The notes beneath the pieces are model-generated. The model was not told the DNA's origin. It made no database searches and saw only the letters and a list, made by a program, of their open reading frames with translations. Positions 1-11,700 of a DNA stretch of 64,000 bases are shown here, in pieces. The stretch comes from Corynespora cassiicola. Lineage: Eukaryota; Ascomycota; Dothideomycetes; Pleosporales; Corynesporascaceae. The translations under genes were made by a program, and so were the position numbers. The stretch is taken from NCBI GenBank assembly GCA_022059125.1, contig JAEUWY010000008.1:1860001-1924000 (forward strand). The letters are read 5' to 3'. Numbering within the stretch: position 1 is the first letter of the stretch; each line of letters begins with the position of its first letter.

Positions 1-492
1 TTAAGTATTTAAAAATATAATCCACGATTAACAGGGCGTAAAACTGCCGGAATATCACTGCGGGGTAAAAAACTTAACTAAACTTTTATTAATATAGCAG
101 ATAAATACAGTTACTGTTTTAGTAATTCTTACTAGGCAGACTAATCTAGTGTAGAGTTGAATAATATATGCAACACCTGTTTAGTAGTTAATTAGAAAGC
201 TTGGCCCAAAAAACACTCCACTGTAAATTAGAGCAACGAATCAGCGCGATCTAACAGTTAGCATACTATTTATTAGAATATTAATTATACTAAGTAGTGT
301 AATACTTATACTGCAGCTGAATTAAAACAGGTACTGCGATCGGTCCGATATCGCATCAGGCTGATATTTATAAGTATATAAGTAGAGCTATGTCGCATTT
401 GCTTCTAAACCTAACATTCACGTTAAACTAATAAGCTAAACTTACTTATATCTTGATAATCTATATTCTAAATCTTTTCTAGTCGAATCAAA
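1..492. other. AT-rich intergenic flank, lightly mutated
   Basis: No open frame of note. The sequence is AT-rich but keeps many CA and TG dinucleotides, unlike the transposon blocks further right, so it is at most lightly affected by RIP. It probably holds the 5' region of the small secreted-protein gene that starts at 493. I see no repeat that I can match elsewhere in the window. Confidence 0.5.
375..382 (+). promoter_or_regulatory. candidate TATA box for the secreted-protein gene
   Basis: TATATAAG lies about 110 bp upstream of the ATG at 493, followed by an A/C/T-rich leader (about 405-490) of the kind common in fungal 5' UTRs. This is a motif match only; TATA-like strings are frequent in AT-rich DNA. 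Confidence 0.3.
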
Positions 493-735
493 ATGCAGTT
501 CACAACTATATTCACTCTTGTTGCTAGCCTAGGGTTCGCCTCTGCTCTGGCTATGCCTCAATCTAGCTCGACAAATACTGGATATTGTCGCCCTAATCTC
601 AACACGGGCGCGTTTTATTGCGTTATTGGCGGTGTTGTAAGAATTTTCCCTTACCAACTAAAAAATCTTTGTGCTAATAGACATATAGTGGTACGGATGT
701 GCTACGGGAACATGCCAGGGGCGATACGGGCCTGA
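493..735 (+). CDS. small secreted cysteine-containing protein (hypothetical, effector-like)
   Basis: An 80-residue protein starting MQFTTIFTLVASLGFASALA, a clear secretion signal: polar start, hydrophobic core of about 12 residues, and cleavage expected after ALA at residue 20. The mature part is about 60 residues with four cysteines near positions 32, 43, 60 and 70, a Ser/Thr-rich start and no family I recognise. Codon use and base composition differ from the AT-rich blocks. The 3' end is uncertain: a 49-bp candidate intron (GT at 699, CAG ending at 747) would join residue 68 to a short exon that ends ...GSDGTYACPP at a TAA at 779-781 and adds one Cys. Small secreted proteins beside repeat-rich DNA are often effector candidates in fungi that live with hosts, but nothing here shows a function. 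Confidence 0.55.
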   Translation: MQFTTIFTLVASLGFASALAMPQSSSTNTGYCRPNLNTGAFYCVIGGVVRIFPYQLKNLCANRHIVVRMCYGNMPGAIRA

Positions 736-1465
736 GTTTCCTTGCAGCGGCTCGGACGGTACCTATGCCTGCCCTCCATAAGTTACTTATGGGATGCGTT
801 AGTGTAGTTGGAAGTACATGTCGGACTTTTAACTGTCCACATGCTAGCAGCACCGTTACTACATATTGCCTTATTATATCTCTACCATTCTCTCGCAGAA
901 GTTCAATTTTCATGCAGCAGCTTTGAGAAATAGATCAGATGCAGTTCAATATGCTCTCTATATACGGCTATTTCTTTAAGCAGGAGAAAATGCGAAAGCC
1001 CACTTACACTATATTACGATTCCCTACCAATTAGCCCGCACTGCCTGACCAGTGAACTACACCACTTAATTTCCTAGATATCAAACGCAATACAATAGTA
1101 TTGCAGGGACTCAAAAGATGTATTTAGTGATTGTGATGTTGTGGGTATAATATCAGCAGGCTCAGACCGAAGGTGGTGAGACGGATCTTTGGCGTAGACC
1201 TGCGTCGGAATTACAAGCCCGCTGATCAGTTCGCCTATGACAAGTATCGTCTAGCACATACTCTTTAGGATGCCGGTTATCCTAAGCCACGCCATCTACA
1301 CATCAGCCGCATCAATAAGCCAACGAGCCTGCCAATCACGCGGTGCTTTTTTGGCCCCTCCGGCACACATACCGTGCGCTAGGGAGGGACCTGCTGACGT
1401 GCCTGTTCCTTCATCGCAAGTATTTAATGCAATCCACCCAGCGACAGCTATGATTTCTCCACATC
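736..1465. other. intergenic spacer between the secreted-protein gene and the ATPase gene
   Basis: About 730 bp of mixed composition. Open frames within it (for example 1270-1473) have no recognisable domain and look like chance. It must contain the terminator of the upstream gene and the promoter of the ATPase gene, whose proposed ATG is at 1466. I could not place either signal with confidence. Confidence 0.45.
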
Positions 1466-3271
1466 ATGGCTAAGTTTTTCCGCCACTTGTTAGGGCCGGC
1501 TGCAAGATACCCTCAAAAGAGTCGCACAGTGAGATCCCTGTTGACTCCGAAGAGCAATCGTTGAAATTAACCGAGACAGACTCCACTCGGGCCGCATTTG
1601 TCTAAAAAATCCACAGCCTCGCGGCTTACGAAATCTACTTCGAATACCAACCCGGGCAGGAAGTGGCGGTGGAAGGGGGCAGCAAGCAAGCTGCTCGAAG
1701 GAAGCGCCACTGCACTAAGCTCAATTATTGTCCTTGCTGGCGCTGGGTATTCATATCACAAATACTACAATGCAGAAATCCTTCGAAAAATGGAAGATGC
1801 ATTCGCTCCGGGGTATTCCACACTGGAGCTGGCCTCCTTGGGTCGACAAGTTGCTTTTGCGCACGCGCTGTCTGGACCCGGAACCCCAGCGGAACACGTA
1901 GAGGAAGACGACGATTGGATCCCACGATCTGAGCAGGATATTGTCGATGACATAGTGAGTGGGAAAACCCAAGGACAATATCATTTGATCACCGGGGAGA
2001 AAGGGACTGGGAAAACGTCCATGTTGTTGAAGGCAATGACAAGAATCGATGGAGAAGGTGTTGCAATGATGGAAGCGCACGGTGATTTGGAGATCTTTCG
2101 CGTCCGCTTAGGCAAAGCACTCAACTATCAATTTCATGAAGACTATATCGGCAGTCTCTTCAGCGTCAAGGGACCTCGCGAGTCAACTCCACTCCTAGAC
2201 ATAGAACGCGCATTCGACCGAATGGAAAAAATTGCGCTGCGCCGTCAAGAACAGAAAGGGAGACCTTTGGTCCTGATCATCAATGGCGCGCACCTGCTAC
2301 ATGACAACGAAGAAGGGCAACATCTACTTGAACTCATTCAACAACGAGCAGAGTTGTGGGCAGCTAGCAGGCTTGTCACAGTCGTCCTGAACTCCAACGA
2401 CTGGTGGATAACCGAGCGATTGAATTGGCAAGCAAGTCGTCTTAGCATCACTCCCGTGCGTGACGTTCCCAAGGATGTGGCCGTAACAGCCCTAAGGAAT
2501 TTTCGCGCAAAGCTATTCGGGGAAGATGTCTCTGATGAAACCCTAAATCATATCTATAGTAAAATTGGTGGCCGTCTTCGATTCCTCATTCAAGTGGCCA
2601 AATCGCAAGATATGAAGATGACTTGCAACTCCATCATCGAGAAAGAACTACGGTGGTTCCTCAGCCAGTGTTGGATCCTCGGAAAAGATATGAACATTAA
2701 GGCACAGGAGCAGCAAGAGTTCTGCATTGCCGCAATGGTGCTCGCAAAAAAGTTGGTCGTAAAGGAACAAGAAATGAGTGAAGATGAACAACACGACGGG
2801 AAGCTTCCACAAATTCCTCTACATGAGTCCCGACAGATCGTCACACGAGCAGACTTTATTCGGCATCACGACCAAATCAATATCATTGCAATCGACTCAG
2901 ACCAGATGGTCCAGGCAGATTCTGTAGCGATGCAGAACGTCTTTCGCCAAATCTGTGAGATGAACGGCTTTGAGGAACATCTACAAGCTACGACAAAGCG
3001 TATGCAAGAGCTAGAAAGCCTAAGCAGGACTAGGGAGTTAACTCTCAAGGATTCAGGACGATATAGCATGTACCATGTTGATACCAGCCTAAATGTGCCT
3101 AGGCTTGCCCGCGATATCTCATCTAGCACTATATCGCTAGAGACTAACGCTGTCGTGCCTCAAGATGCCACACAGGTCTCTAATAAACGTACAAAAATTA
3201 CACCAAATAACAACTTAAGTGCAATTATGCAGCGAGTAAAAAATTCTGCATATAGTACTTTGTTTACTTAA
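1466..3271 (+). CDS. fungal AAA-type P-loop ATPase, probably mitochondrial; join(1466..1528,1580..3271)
   Basis: The long frame 1598-3271 has no ATG at its 5' end; 1598 is TTG and an in-frame TAA sits at 1568. An ATG at 1466 is in the same frame, and a 51-bp GTGAGA...CAG intron (1529-1579) removes the stops and gives a 584-residue protein. Its start, MAKFFRHLLGPAARYPQKSR, is basic with no acidic residue, like a mitochondrial presequence. A membrane segment follows at about 64-82, Walker A GEKGTGKT at about 160-167, a Walker B-like strand LVLIINGAHLL at about 252-262 (Asn-Gly-Ala where Asp/Glu are usual, so catalysis may be altered), a sensor-like VTVVLNSND, then a helical C-terminal half. I believe this matches fungal ATPases with a C-terminal winged-helix domain; substrate and role are unknown. 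The last 30 residues are Asn/Lys/Thr-rich and the stop is 10 bp from transposon DNA, so the C-terminus may have been altered by RIP leakage. Confidence 0.65.
1529..1579 (+). other. predicted intron 1 of the ATPase gene
   Basis: GTGAGATCCC at the donor and GAGACAG at the acceptor, 51 bp, a multiple of three, so both exons stay in one frame. It removes TGA at 1562 and TAA at 1568. The size fits fungal introns. A branch-point match is weak (TTGAC or TTAAC). Confidence 0.55.
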
Positions 3272-3280
3272 AAAGCTATA

Positions 3281-3711
3281 AAAAAGCTACTAAAGTTGTT
3301 TTTTTTACTTAGCTATACTAGACTAGAACTAAATATAAAAAAGAAATATTAAAAAGTATATCTAAAAAGCTATAAAAGTTTTTTATAATTTTACTAAACT
3401 AATACTAAATAACAAATACAGATAATAAGTATAAAGAGTAATAATATTATAAGCGTTAACTAAAAAGCGAATATAAAATAATAGATTCTAAATTATACTC
3501 TGTATTATTTAACTATACTAAAATAAAATATATAATAATTAGGCTTTAAGTAATAATATTTACTTTTATTTTTTTTACTATTTCTATTTTATTATTAAGA
3601 AGTTGTAAGTATACTATTTTATTTTTATTTTATTTTAGTTAGTATATACTATCTGTTACGTAATTTTAAATATTTTATAATATTATTTTATTATATAACG
3701 TAATATTAATA
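3281..3711 (+). repeat. terminal-repeat family F remnant plus Y segment
   Basis: Two degenerate copies (about 3281-3340 and 3353-3435) of the end sequence AAAGCTAC...TTTTT...AGCTATACTAGACTAGAACTAAA, which recurs at 42251 and 43475 (forward) and at about 38950-39030, 42590 and 45780 (reverse). From about 3560 the segment called Y here follows (…TATTTCTATTTTATTATTAA…), also found at 42676. Y is cut at TA 3710-3711 by the Tc1-like element. The remnant begins 10 bp after the ATPase stop codon. No coding capacity was seen and the family's class is unknown. Confidence 0.6.
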
Positions 3712-3780
3712 CAGAGAGGTAATACGAAAAAAAACTAAAAAAATTTATACTTTTTAAACTAGTATAACTCTGTAACTAGA

Positions 3781-4223
3781 TGTTATAATACGGTTTTAGA
3801 AGAATCTAAGCAGGTAATATTAAAAACGCGGCTCTAATTATATATATAATTACGCGCCTAAGAAGAAACTGCTATACTATATTATATAATTAAAAAAAAA
3901 ATATAATTTAGAGTTTATATTTTAATAAAGTAAGCGCTTATAAGTACTAATAGTAAATATTTATAATAAGTATAAATAAGCGCGGTTACTATTAAGTATA
4001 TAATTTATATAATTATACTTTATAATTATATTTACTTTATTAGCAAATTTATTATTTAAAATTAACTATTAATTTATTATACTCTATTACTAATATAGAG
4101 ATCTGTATAGTATATCGCATATTATTTTACTTATATAACTTTATTAGTATTTATTTTTAAAAATTAACTTAAACAGCTACTTACTTTTTAGTTTTATTTA
4201 TAACTTATAGCACAGTTTTAATA
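3781..4223 (+). repeat. Gypsy-A outer copy, 5' LTR
   Basis: 443 bp. Same sequence, with C/T and G/A differences, as 18676-19118 and, inverted, as 5277-5719 and 13443-13885. Starts TGTTATAATACGG directly after the CTAGA duplication. Confidence 0.9.
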
Positions 4224-5276
4224 TTATAAATATTTTTTAAAATAAATACTACTTTAGAATTACGCGCATTTTTAACTTTAACTAATAGTACTATTAGTAT
4301 TAAAGCTACTACTAGTGTAATTATATAACCTAATACAGTAAATAATAATTTTATTAAAATAGTAATATTTAATTTTTATTATAAAAAATAAAGTAAGTTT
4401 AAAAACTAGCTTTTACAGTTTAACTTATTTTTTAACTTTTAAAATAAAAATATTAAAAAAAAAAACGCGTTATATTTATAGCTACGTATATAAAAAACAA
4501 AATACTTTAATAAATTAAATTAGTTTTTATTAAGTATAAAAACAGTAAAGCTAATAATAACGTTAATAAATAAATAAAAAACTTTAATAAATTTAAAAAA
4601 AAAATTAAATAAGTTTTTAGAGTTTTTAATAAAAATATAATTACTAAATAAACTATTTAATATTTTAAGTAACAGGCTTTAGCTGCTAACTACGCTAATA
4701 AATTTTAGTAACTATTAATTTTTACTAAATAAAATAATAAAGTATTTATAATAATATACTATTAAAAACTTAAACTTAATATTAAAAAAAAACTTATATG
4801 TTCTAAAGCTTAGCTTAACACGTTTAAATAATTTATAAATAAGTTTATTAATATTAATTAGAAACTGTATAAACTGCGTATAAAATTACACTAAAACTAA
4901 AATCTAAAATGTAAATAATATACTAAACTAAGTTATAGTAAAAAGTACTATAACGCTAATACTAGTAAATAAGTTAAATATAAAGTAACGCATCTTACTC
5001 GCAATATTTATAGTAATAAACTAATAGTTTTTAGTAATATTTAAAAAGTAGAAAAAAAAAGTAATAAAAAAAATAATAAGTTTAAAAATAAAGTTATAAC
5101 TTACTACGCGTGTAGAAAAATAAACTATATTATAAAAAACTATTAATTAAAAAAAAAAGTTATTTAATAGCTAAATATATTATAAACTACTTTAAATAAC
5201 AAATCTAACGCAGATAATAAATAAAAAGTTATTATAAACAGATTTTATAAAATAGAATTTATTTATAATAGCAAAC
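4224..5276 (+). pseudogene. Gypsy-A outer copy gag remnant with CCHC zinc knuckle
   Basis: Frame broken by many TAA/TAG. At 5102-5143 the codons read Y-Y-A-C-R-K-I-N-Y-I-I-K-N-Y, which is a C-x2-C-x4-H-x4-C knuckle in which TGC/TGT became TAC/TAT and CAT became TAT. The two other family copies confirm it: the inner copy (about 12515-12565, minus) and the third copy (about 54370-54415, minus, CxxC intact) each keep cysteines lost here. The gag frame is cut at 5276 by the inner Gypsy-A insertion and resumes at 13886. Confidence 0.75.
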
Positions 5277-5719
5277 TGTTAAAACTAGACTACAGGCTAT
5301 AAGCGAGGCTAGAGAGCAAGTAGCTGCTTAGATTAATTTTTAGAGATAAGTACTAGTAGAATTACGTAAGTAAAATAATGTGTAATATACTATACAGATC
5401 TCTGTATTAGTAATAGAGTATAATAAATTAATAGTTAATTCTAAATAATAGATTTACTAATAAAGTAAATATAATTATAAAATATAATTATATAAACTAT
5501 ATACTTAGTAGTAACTGCGCTTACTTATACTTATTATAAATACTTACTATTAGTATTTATAAGCGCTTACTTTGCTAAAATATAAACTTTAAATTATATA
5601 TTTTTTTTAGTTACGTAATATAGTATAGTAGTTTTTTTTTAGACGCGTAATTATATATATAATTAAAGCTGCGTTTTTAATGTTATTTACTCAGATTTTT
5701 CTAAAACTGTATTATAATA
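5277..5719 (-). repeat. Gypsy-A inner copy, 3' LTR (coding sense)
   Basis: 443 bp, starting TGTTAAAACTAGACTACAGG on the plus strand and ending CTAAAACTGTATTATAATA. Directly repeated at 13443-13885. Confidence 0.9.
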
Positions 5720-8700
5720 CTATTTTTTTTTTCTAGAATTTATTTTTAAATTATATAACTAATTAGTAGTTTTACTTATAAACGCCGTTACCCTGCGTTT
5801 TATAAATATAACTAGTATATTATATTTTCTAATTTTTAAATATATTATATTTGTTTTACGTCCGAAATTCGTCGCGTAAATATTATTTTTTCTTTTTTTA
5901 TAATAAATATTTTACTTTTAGTTAAAATTATTTTATTATATCTAATTTTTATTTAAAATGTACTAAATATACTAAACTTAGTTGTTTCTGCGTAAGCTTA
6001 TTATAAAAATTACTTAACTGTACTTATAATAAGTATTAAAAAAAATAAATAAAAATAAAAAATTATTAGCGCAGGTAATATCTTAGTTAATATAGAATAA
6101 AAAAATATTAAAATAGGCTGAAAAGCGTGCGAAGAAAAAAGCACTCTATTTAGTATTAAAAATAAAAAAAAATAGTAAGTTAAATACTGTTTAATTTATA
6201 AACTATTCTACTACTAATACTTTAGTTAAGTTTTTACCTATAATATAGTTTATAATAAACTTTATTAAATTTACTATTATTTTTTTTAATAATAGTTTAA
6301 TAGTATTAAGTAATTTCTAAAGTTAGTTTTTAGTTTTTATATATTCTCAGACTTAGAGTAGCTTTTCTATTTAACTAAATATTTTTATTCTCTAAATAAT
6401 TGTTAATATATTTTTACCTTTTTAACTTTAAATTTAACTTTTTTCTTTATTTTATAGTAGAAGTGTTTTTAAACTAGTATTTTAGTATTAGCAGATTCTA
6501 ATAGTAATATATAAAATACTAGATATATTCTAGTATTAGCAGGAAGTTAGAGTTTATAGTTAACTAGTCCCTTTTATTCTAAAATTAAAAATAGTCTAAC
6601 TTTAACATAATCTAATTTTTTACTTAATTATATTATTTAAAAAATTTTTATAAAAAAATATATTTTATTTTCTCTTTTTAGCTAAAGTGCTATTTTTTAT
6701 TTTTAGTTAATATAAAAAATAGTCTTACGTTATACTGTTTTAATATTTTTTTATAATTATTTATAAAGTTTTTGTAATTTTTTTAATTTATCTATTACTT
6801 AACTTGTAACTAGCTTAATTTATTTTTTTTTAATTTTTAGTAATAGAAAATTTAAATATATTCTGTATATTACGTAATAAAAAAATTATTTTATTATTAC
6901 TAATTCTCTGTTGTTAAATGCGAGTTATACTATAAATAGTAGTAATATTTAATTATTTTATTTTTAGTTACTATATATCTGTAGATATATTTTTATAGTT
7001 TAGTTTATTTTCTCTGTTTAACTGTCTGTCTGTAAATAGTATACTATTAATAATTTTTTTTTAATTCTAATAGTTAATATTAGTATTATTTAGTAGTTTA
7101 ATATAAAAAGTTTATTTCTGTTGCTAATAATTAATTAAAATAATTTATAATATCTAACTACGCGATTTAGAATAATCTGTACTAGTTTTAGTACAGTATA
7201 ATTATTTTTAAATAGAATTATCTCTACGTATTTTATAAATCTATCTATAACTACTAAAATAGTATTATAAAGTATTTTAAAAACTAGGTTGTAAAACGTT
7301 AATAGTCTAATAATAAAGTTTATAGTAATATTTATTTAAAGTTTATTTAGTATTTTTATAGCTTATAGTTTTTTATATTAAGCGTATATACTATACTTAT
7401 TTTTTTAATATATTATATATTTTCTAATAAATTTTATTATTTTATTTTTTAATTTAGAGATGTCGTACGTCTGTTATATTAGTTTAATTATTTATTTAAT
7501 ATTTAAGTATTTATATAACAGATTTTCGTAATACTACTAAATAATAGTTTAATAAAGTTTTTTTAGTATTTATTAGTATACTATTATAATAAAGTTAATA
7601 CTGCGTGCTAATTTTAAAATACTGTCTAACGCTTACTTAAAAATAGCAGTTTTATTTATTAACTTAGTTTCTGCAATATTTATTTTTTAACTTAAAATAT
7701 CTGCTTTTTTATTTTCTTTATCTAGTATATAAATAATTTTAAATTTATACTGTTCTAGTTCTTTACTCTATCTAGTATATTATTAGTTTAATAGTTTAGT
7801 TATTATAAACGTTATTAGGTTTTTATAATTTAAATATACTGTAAGTTTTAAACAGCTTTCTACGTAAATTCTTTAATATTTAAAAAAGTTTATAATAGTA
7901 AGTAATTTTTTATTATAAATATTGTAGTTTTTTTTAGCTTTACTAAATTTTTTTAAATAATAGATAATTAAATACTATTTTTTTTTTTTTTTTAGCTAAT
8001 ATATATTTTTATTACTAAGTCTGATGCGTCTGTTTCTATACGTAAAAATTTTCTACTAATAAAAAATATAAAAACTAGTAGTAATATACTTACTTTTTTA
8101 AGTGCTTTAAAAACTTATTATTAGTTTATATTCTACTTAAATAGTATATTTTTTTTTTTAACTTTGTAAGTAGTAGTACTTTTTTTAAATAATAATTAAT
8201 AAACTGCTTATTAAAGTTACAGAATTTTAAAAAAAATTATATATTTTTAATATTTTTTAGCGTAGGCCAGTTTTTAACTACTTTAATTTTTTTTAAACTA
8301 ATTTTAATTTTATATTTTTCTATAATATATTCTAAAAATTTAATTTTTTTTTTATAAAATTTATATTTTTCTGGTTTAAGTTGTAGTTCTGCTTTTTCTA
8401 AACATTTTAGTACTATTTATATATACTAGATATATTTTTTAAAATTTTTAAAAAAAACTAAAATATTATTTAAATATACAATAATAAATATATCTAGATA
8501 TACTTTTAACACGTTATTAATAAATATCTAATATATTACAGGTACGTTAGTAAAACTAAATAGTATTATAAAATATTTATAGTACTTATACCGCGTTTAA
8601 AATACTGTTTTTTATTTTTTATTTTTTTTATACGTATAAGGTTATACGCGTTTTAAAAATTTAAAACTATAAATATCTATACTTTAAATAGTTTATTTTT

Positions 8701-11700
8701 AAGTTTTTAAATATTTAGTAGTAGATATTTATTTTTAATTATAATATTATTAAGTTTTTTAAAATCTATATATAACTGTAAAAATCTATCTTTTTTAAAA
8801 ATAAAAATAATTAGATATTCTGTCTCTAACGTTAATTCGCGTATAAATTTTTTTTTAAAATTTTTATTAAAATATACTTATAATAATATAAGTTTTTTTT
8901 CTATTAAACTATAAATAACGTATTTTATAAGCGAGCGGCGTATACAAGCGAGCGGCGTATTTTCTAACTACTCTAGCACCTACGCAACTACCTACTTAAC
9001 TACTTTAAAAAAATACTATAATAACTTAATACAAAAAGTAACTACAGTAGTTATACTATTATTTTATATATATAAAAATTATATTTTTACTTTCTGTAGT
9101 ACGTGTAGCGCGTTTTTAACTACTAACTACTACTAAAATAAGCTACTTTTTTACGCCTCTTCTTATTTAATTACTTTTTAACATTTTTTTAAGCTATAAT
9201 TTTAGCTTTTTTAGTTTTTATTAAAGTTTTTTACTGTTAAATCTGTTTTTTATTTCGCTGCCTATACTATATAGCAGCTTTATTAGCTTTTTTAAAGTTT
9301 TTAACTCAGCTTTAAAGTAATACAGCTAAATAAGCTATTATTTTAGCTTTTTTTTTAAACTAACTAAAAGCTTTAATAATAAAAGCAGATAATAAGTTTT
9401 TATAATTTTTAATTCTATTATAAATTAATATTAATTAAGCTTTTAGCTTGTACGCGTTACTTAATATTCTAGCTTTCTACTAAATAGTTTTAGAAAAAGC
9501 TAGTATAAGCGTATGTAGCTTTACGTTAAGCTTTAATAGTACTATTTTTAAATTATATAAAACTATTTCTATTTTTTAAAAGTTTATGCGTATATTATTT
9601 TTTATAAAAAATTACTTAAAAGCTTTTTTAAAAGCTAGTAAAAAAGTAATTTTATTAATATAGTTAATATAATTGCGTGCTAAGCTAAAAATTTTATTAC
9701 TATACACCTGCTTTAAAAGCGAGAAGTATTTTATATTAAAAAGCTAAAAAAAATATAATAAATACAGAAATATATAAAAAGTAATAATTTTACTCGCTTT
9801 ATAAGGGTTCTAAAAAGCTAAAAAATTATAGCTTTTATAGCTATTAATAATAAATAGTTAGTATATTTCTACTGTACAGCTCTGCGTATAAGTATTAAAA
9901 TACTTTAACTAACTTATATTTAGTTTATTTATTATCTAGCCTGTCTCGCTGAGCGATATATACTAGCTAAATAAAATATTATTACTTTTATACTATATAA
10001 AAAAATAGTATTTACCTGCGAAAATAATAAAAAAAAAAATTACTTAGCCGCACGCGTTAATTCTCTAAATTACTATAATTTATTTATAATTATTTAGCTA
10101 AGTACTTTTAAGTTAATTTTATTTTTTTAAAGCTGTAACTACTAATTAAGCTAAAATTACGCCTATTATAAAGTTTATTTTATTAAAATTGTATATATTT
10201 TTATTAATAATACTATACTTTTTTTTTATATAATACAGTAACTTAAACTAAAAACTAATAATTTTAGAATTTTTATATAGAACGCGCTAGTAATTCTACT
10301 AGCAGATTAATTAAACTTAAAAGTTTAGTTAACGCTTAATAAAGTTACTAAACTAGTTAATATTAATATAGCCTGCTTTTCGCGCAGTAAGTAATTAATT
10401 AGCTATATTATATATAGTACTTAGTGTAAATACAAATTTTTGCGAATCTAGCTTAAAAATATAAATAATAATTATTTTTTTTTTAATTTTAGTTAGCTGT
10501 TTTAAGTTAGGCTAGTAATTATATTACGTAGATTATCCAGCGCGTTAATAATAGACTGTAGTTTTTAAAATTTTATAAGCTTTAGTAGCGCGTCGTACGC
10601 TTTAAATTAAGTAATTATTAATAGCTAAAAAAGTAAAAACTACAGAGGCCTCTTTATAAATTAATTAGAATTTTTTTAGTAGTAGTATTATAAGTATAAG
10701 TAGTATGTACTAAAGTAGTTAGAAAGTACGCCGCTTGTTTGTGTACGCTGCTTGCTTATAGTTTATATTAGACTTAAAAATTAGATATTTTTTTTTCTAA
10801 AAAGCTATTTCGCAGTTCTAAAGCTGATACTTAGATAATATTTTATTATCTACTTTTTTTTAAAAAAGTAGTTTTTATTTACTATATTTTTTAGAGATTA
10901 TAAAAGTTACGTAAGTTATTTTTAAAACTTTTATTTTTTTATTTAGTAGCTTTTTATTAGATTTAGTAAAATTAACTTTTTTTTTAAAAGCGTTTTAGTT
11001 AATTTTTTACTGCCCATATTATTTAGCGTAATTTTATCTACTATTAAATGCTACTAATATATAGGTTTTAATATAATAGCGTAATTACATTCTATAAACA
11101 AAAGCTTTTTTTTTACCTAATTAATATATAAATTATATTTTCTAAACTATAAAAGTTTTAAAATAACGTTATAAATAGCCGTATCTATAATATTAAAAAA
11201 AATCTCTTTTTAGTATTTTTAGATATTTATAATAGTTATAGCTTTTTAATCTATTAATACTTTTTCTAATATTTTTCTTTTAGTTACTGTGTAGAGAAAA
11301 TAAAGTTGTTTATAAGTATATATTTTTATTTTACTACGCTTTATAGCTTACTATAAAAAATAGTTACGCTAAACTTCTATATCTAATAATATTTTTATTT
11401 AGTATTTATTAAACTTAATAAATAGCTTAATTAAGTTCTCTAAGTTAGTAGCGCATAATATTTTAAGTCTATTTTAAGCGCTAAATATTATTCTAAAAAA
11501 AACTTATTACTAAATTTATATAAATGTTTTTCGTTCCAGTAACGTTCGTAATTTTTATATAAATATATTTACTAAAAATTTTATATATATTTTCTATTAA
11601 CTAACATATTTATTATAAATTTTTTATTTTTATTTATTTTAAAAAAGTATTATACTTATTATTTATTTTATAAATAAGTATTATATACGTGTGTTTTGCA

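Noticed and set aside
1024..1090. Possible tRNA on the minus strand (GTGGTGTAGTTCACTGGTCAGG).
   Set aside because: The D-arm-like string is not followed by a convincing anticodon arm, T-arm (GTTCGAATC type) or closing acceptor stem.
1270..1473. 67-codon open frame between the two left-hand genes.
   Set aside because: No domain, no signal peptide, and it overlaps the proposed first exon and promoter region of the ATPase gene; likely chance.
1598..1600. Start of the ATPase at this codon.
   Set aside because: It is TTG with no upstream Kozak-like ATG context; an in-frame ATG with a plausible intron exists at 1466.
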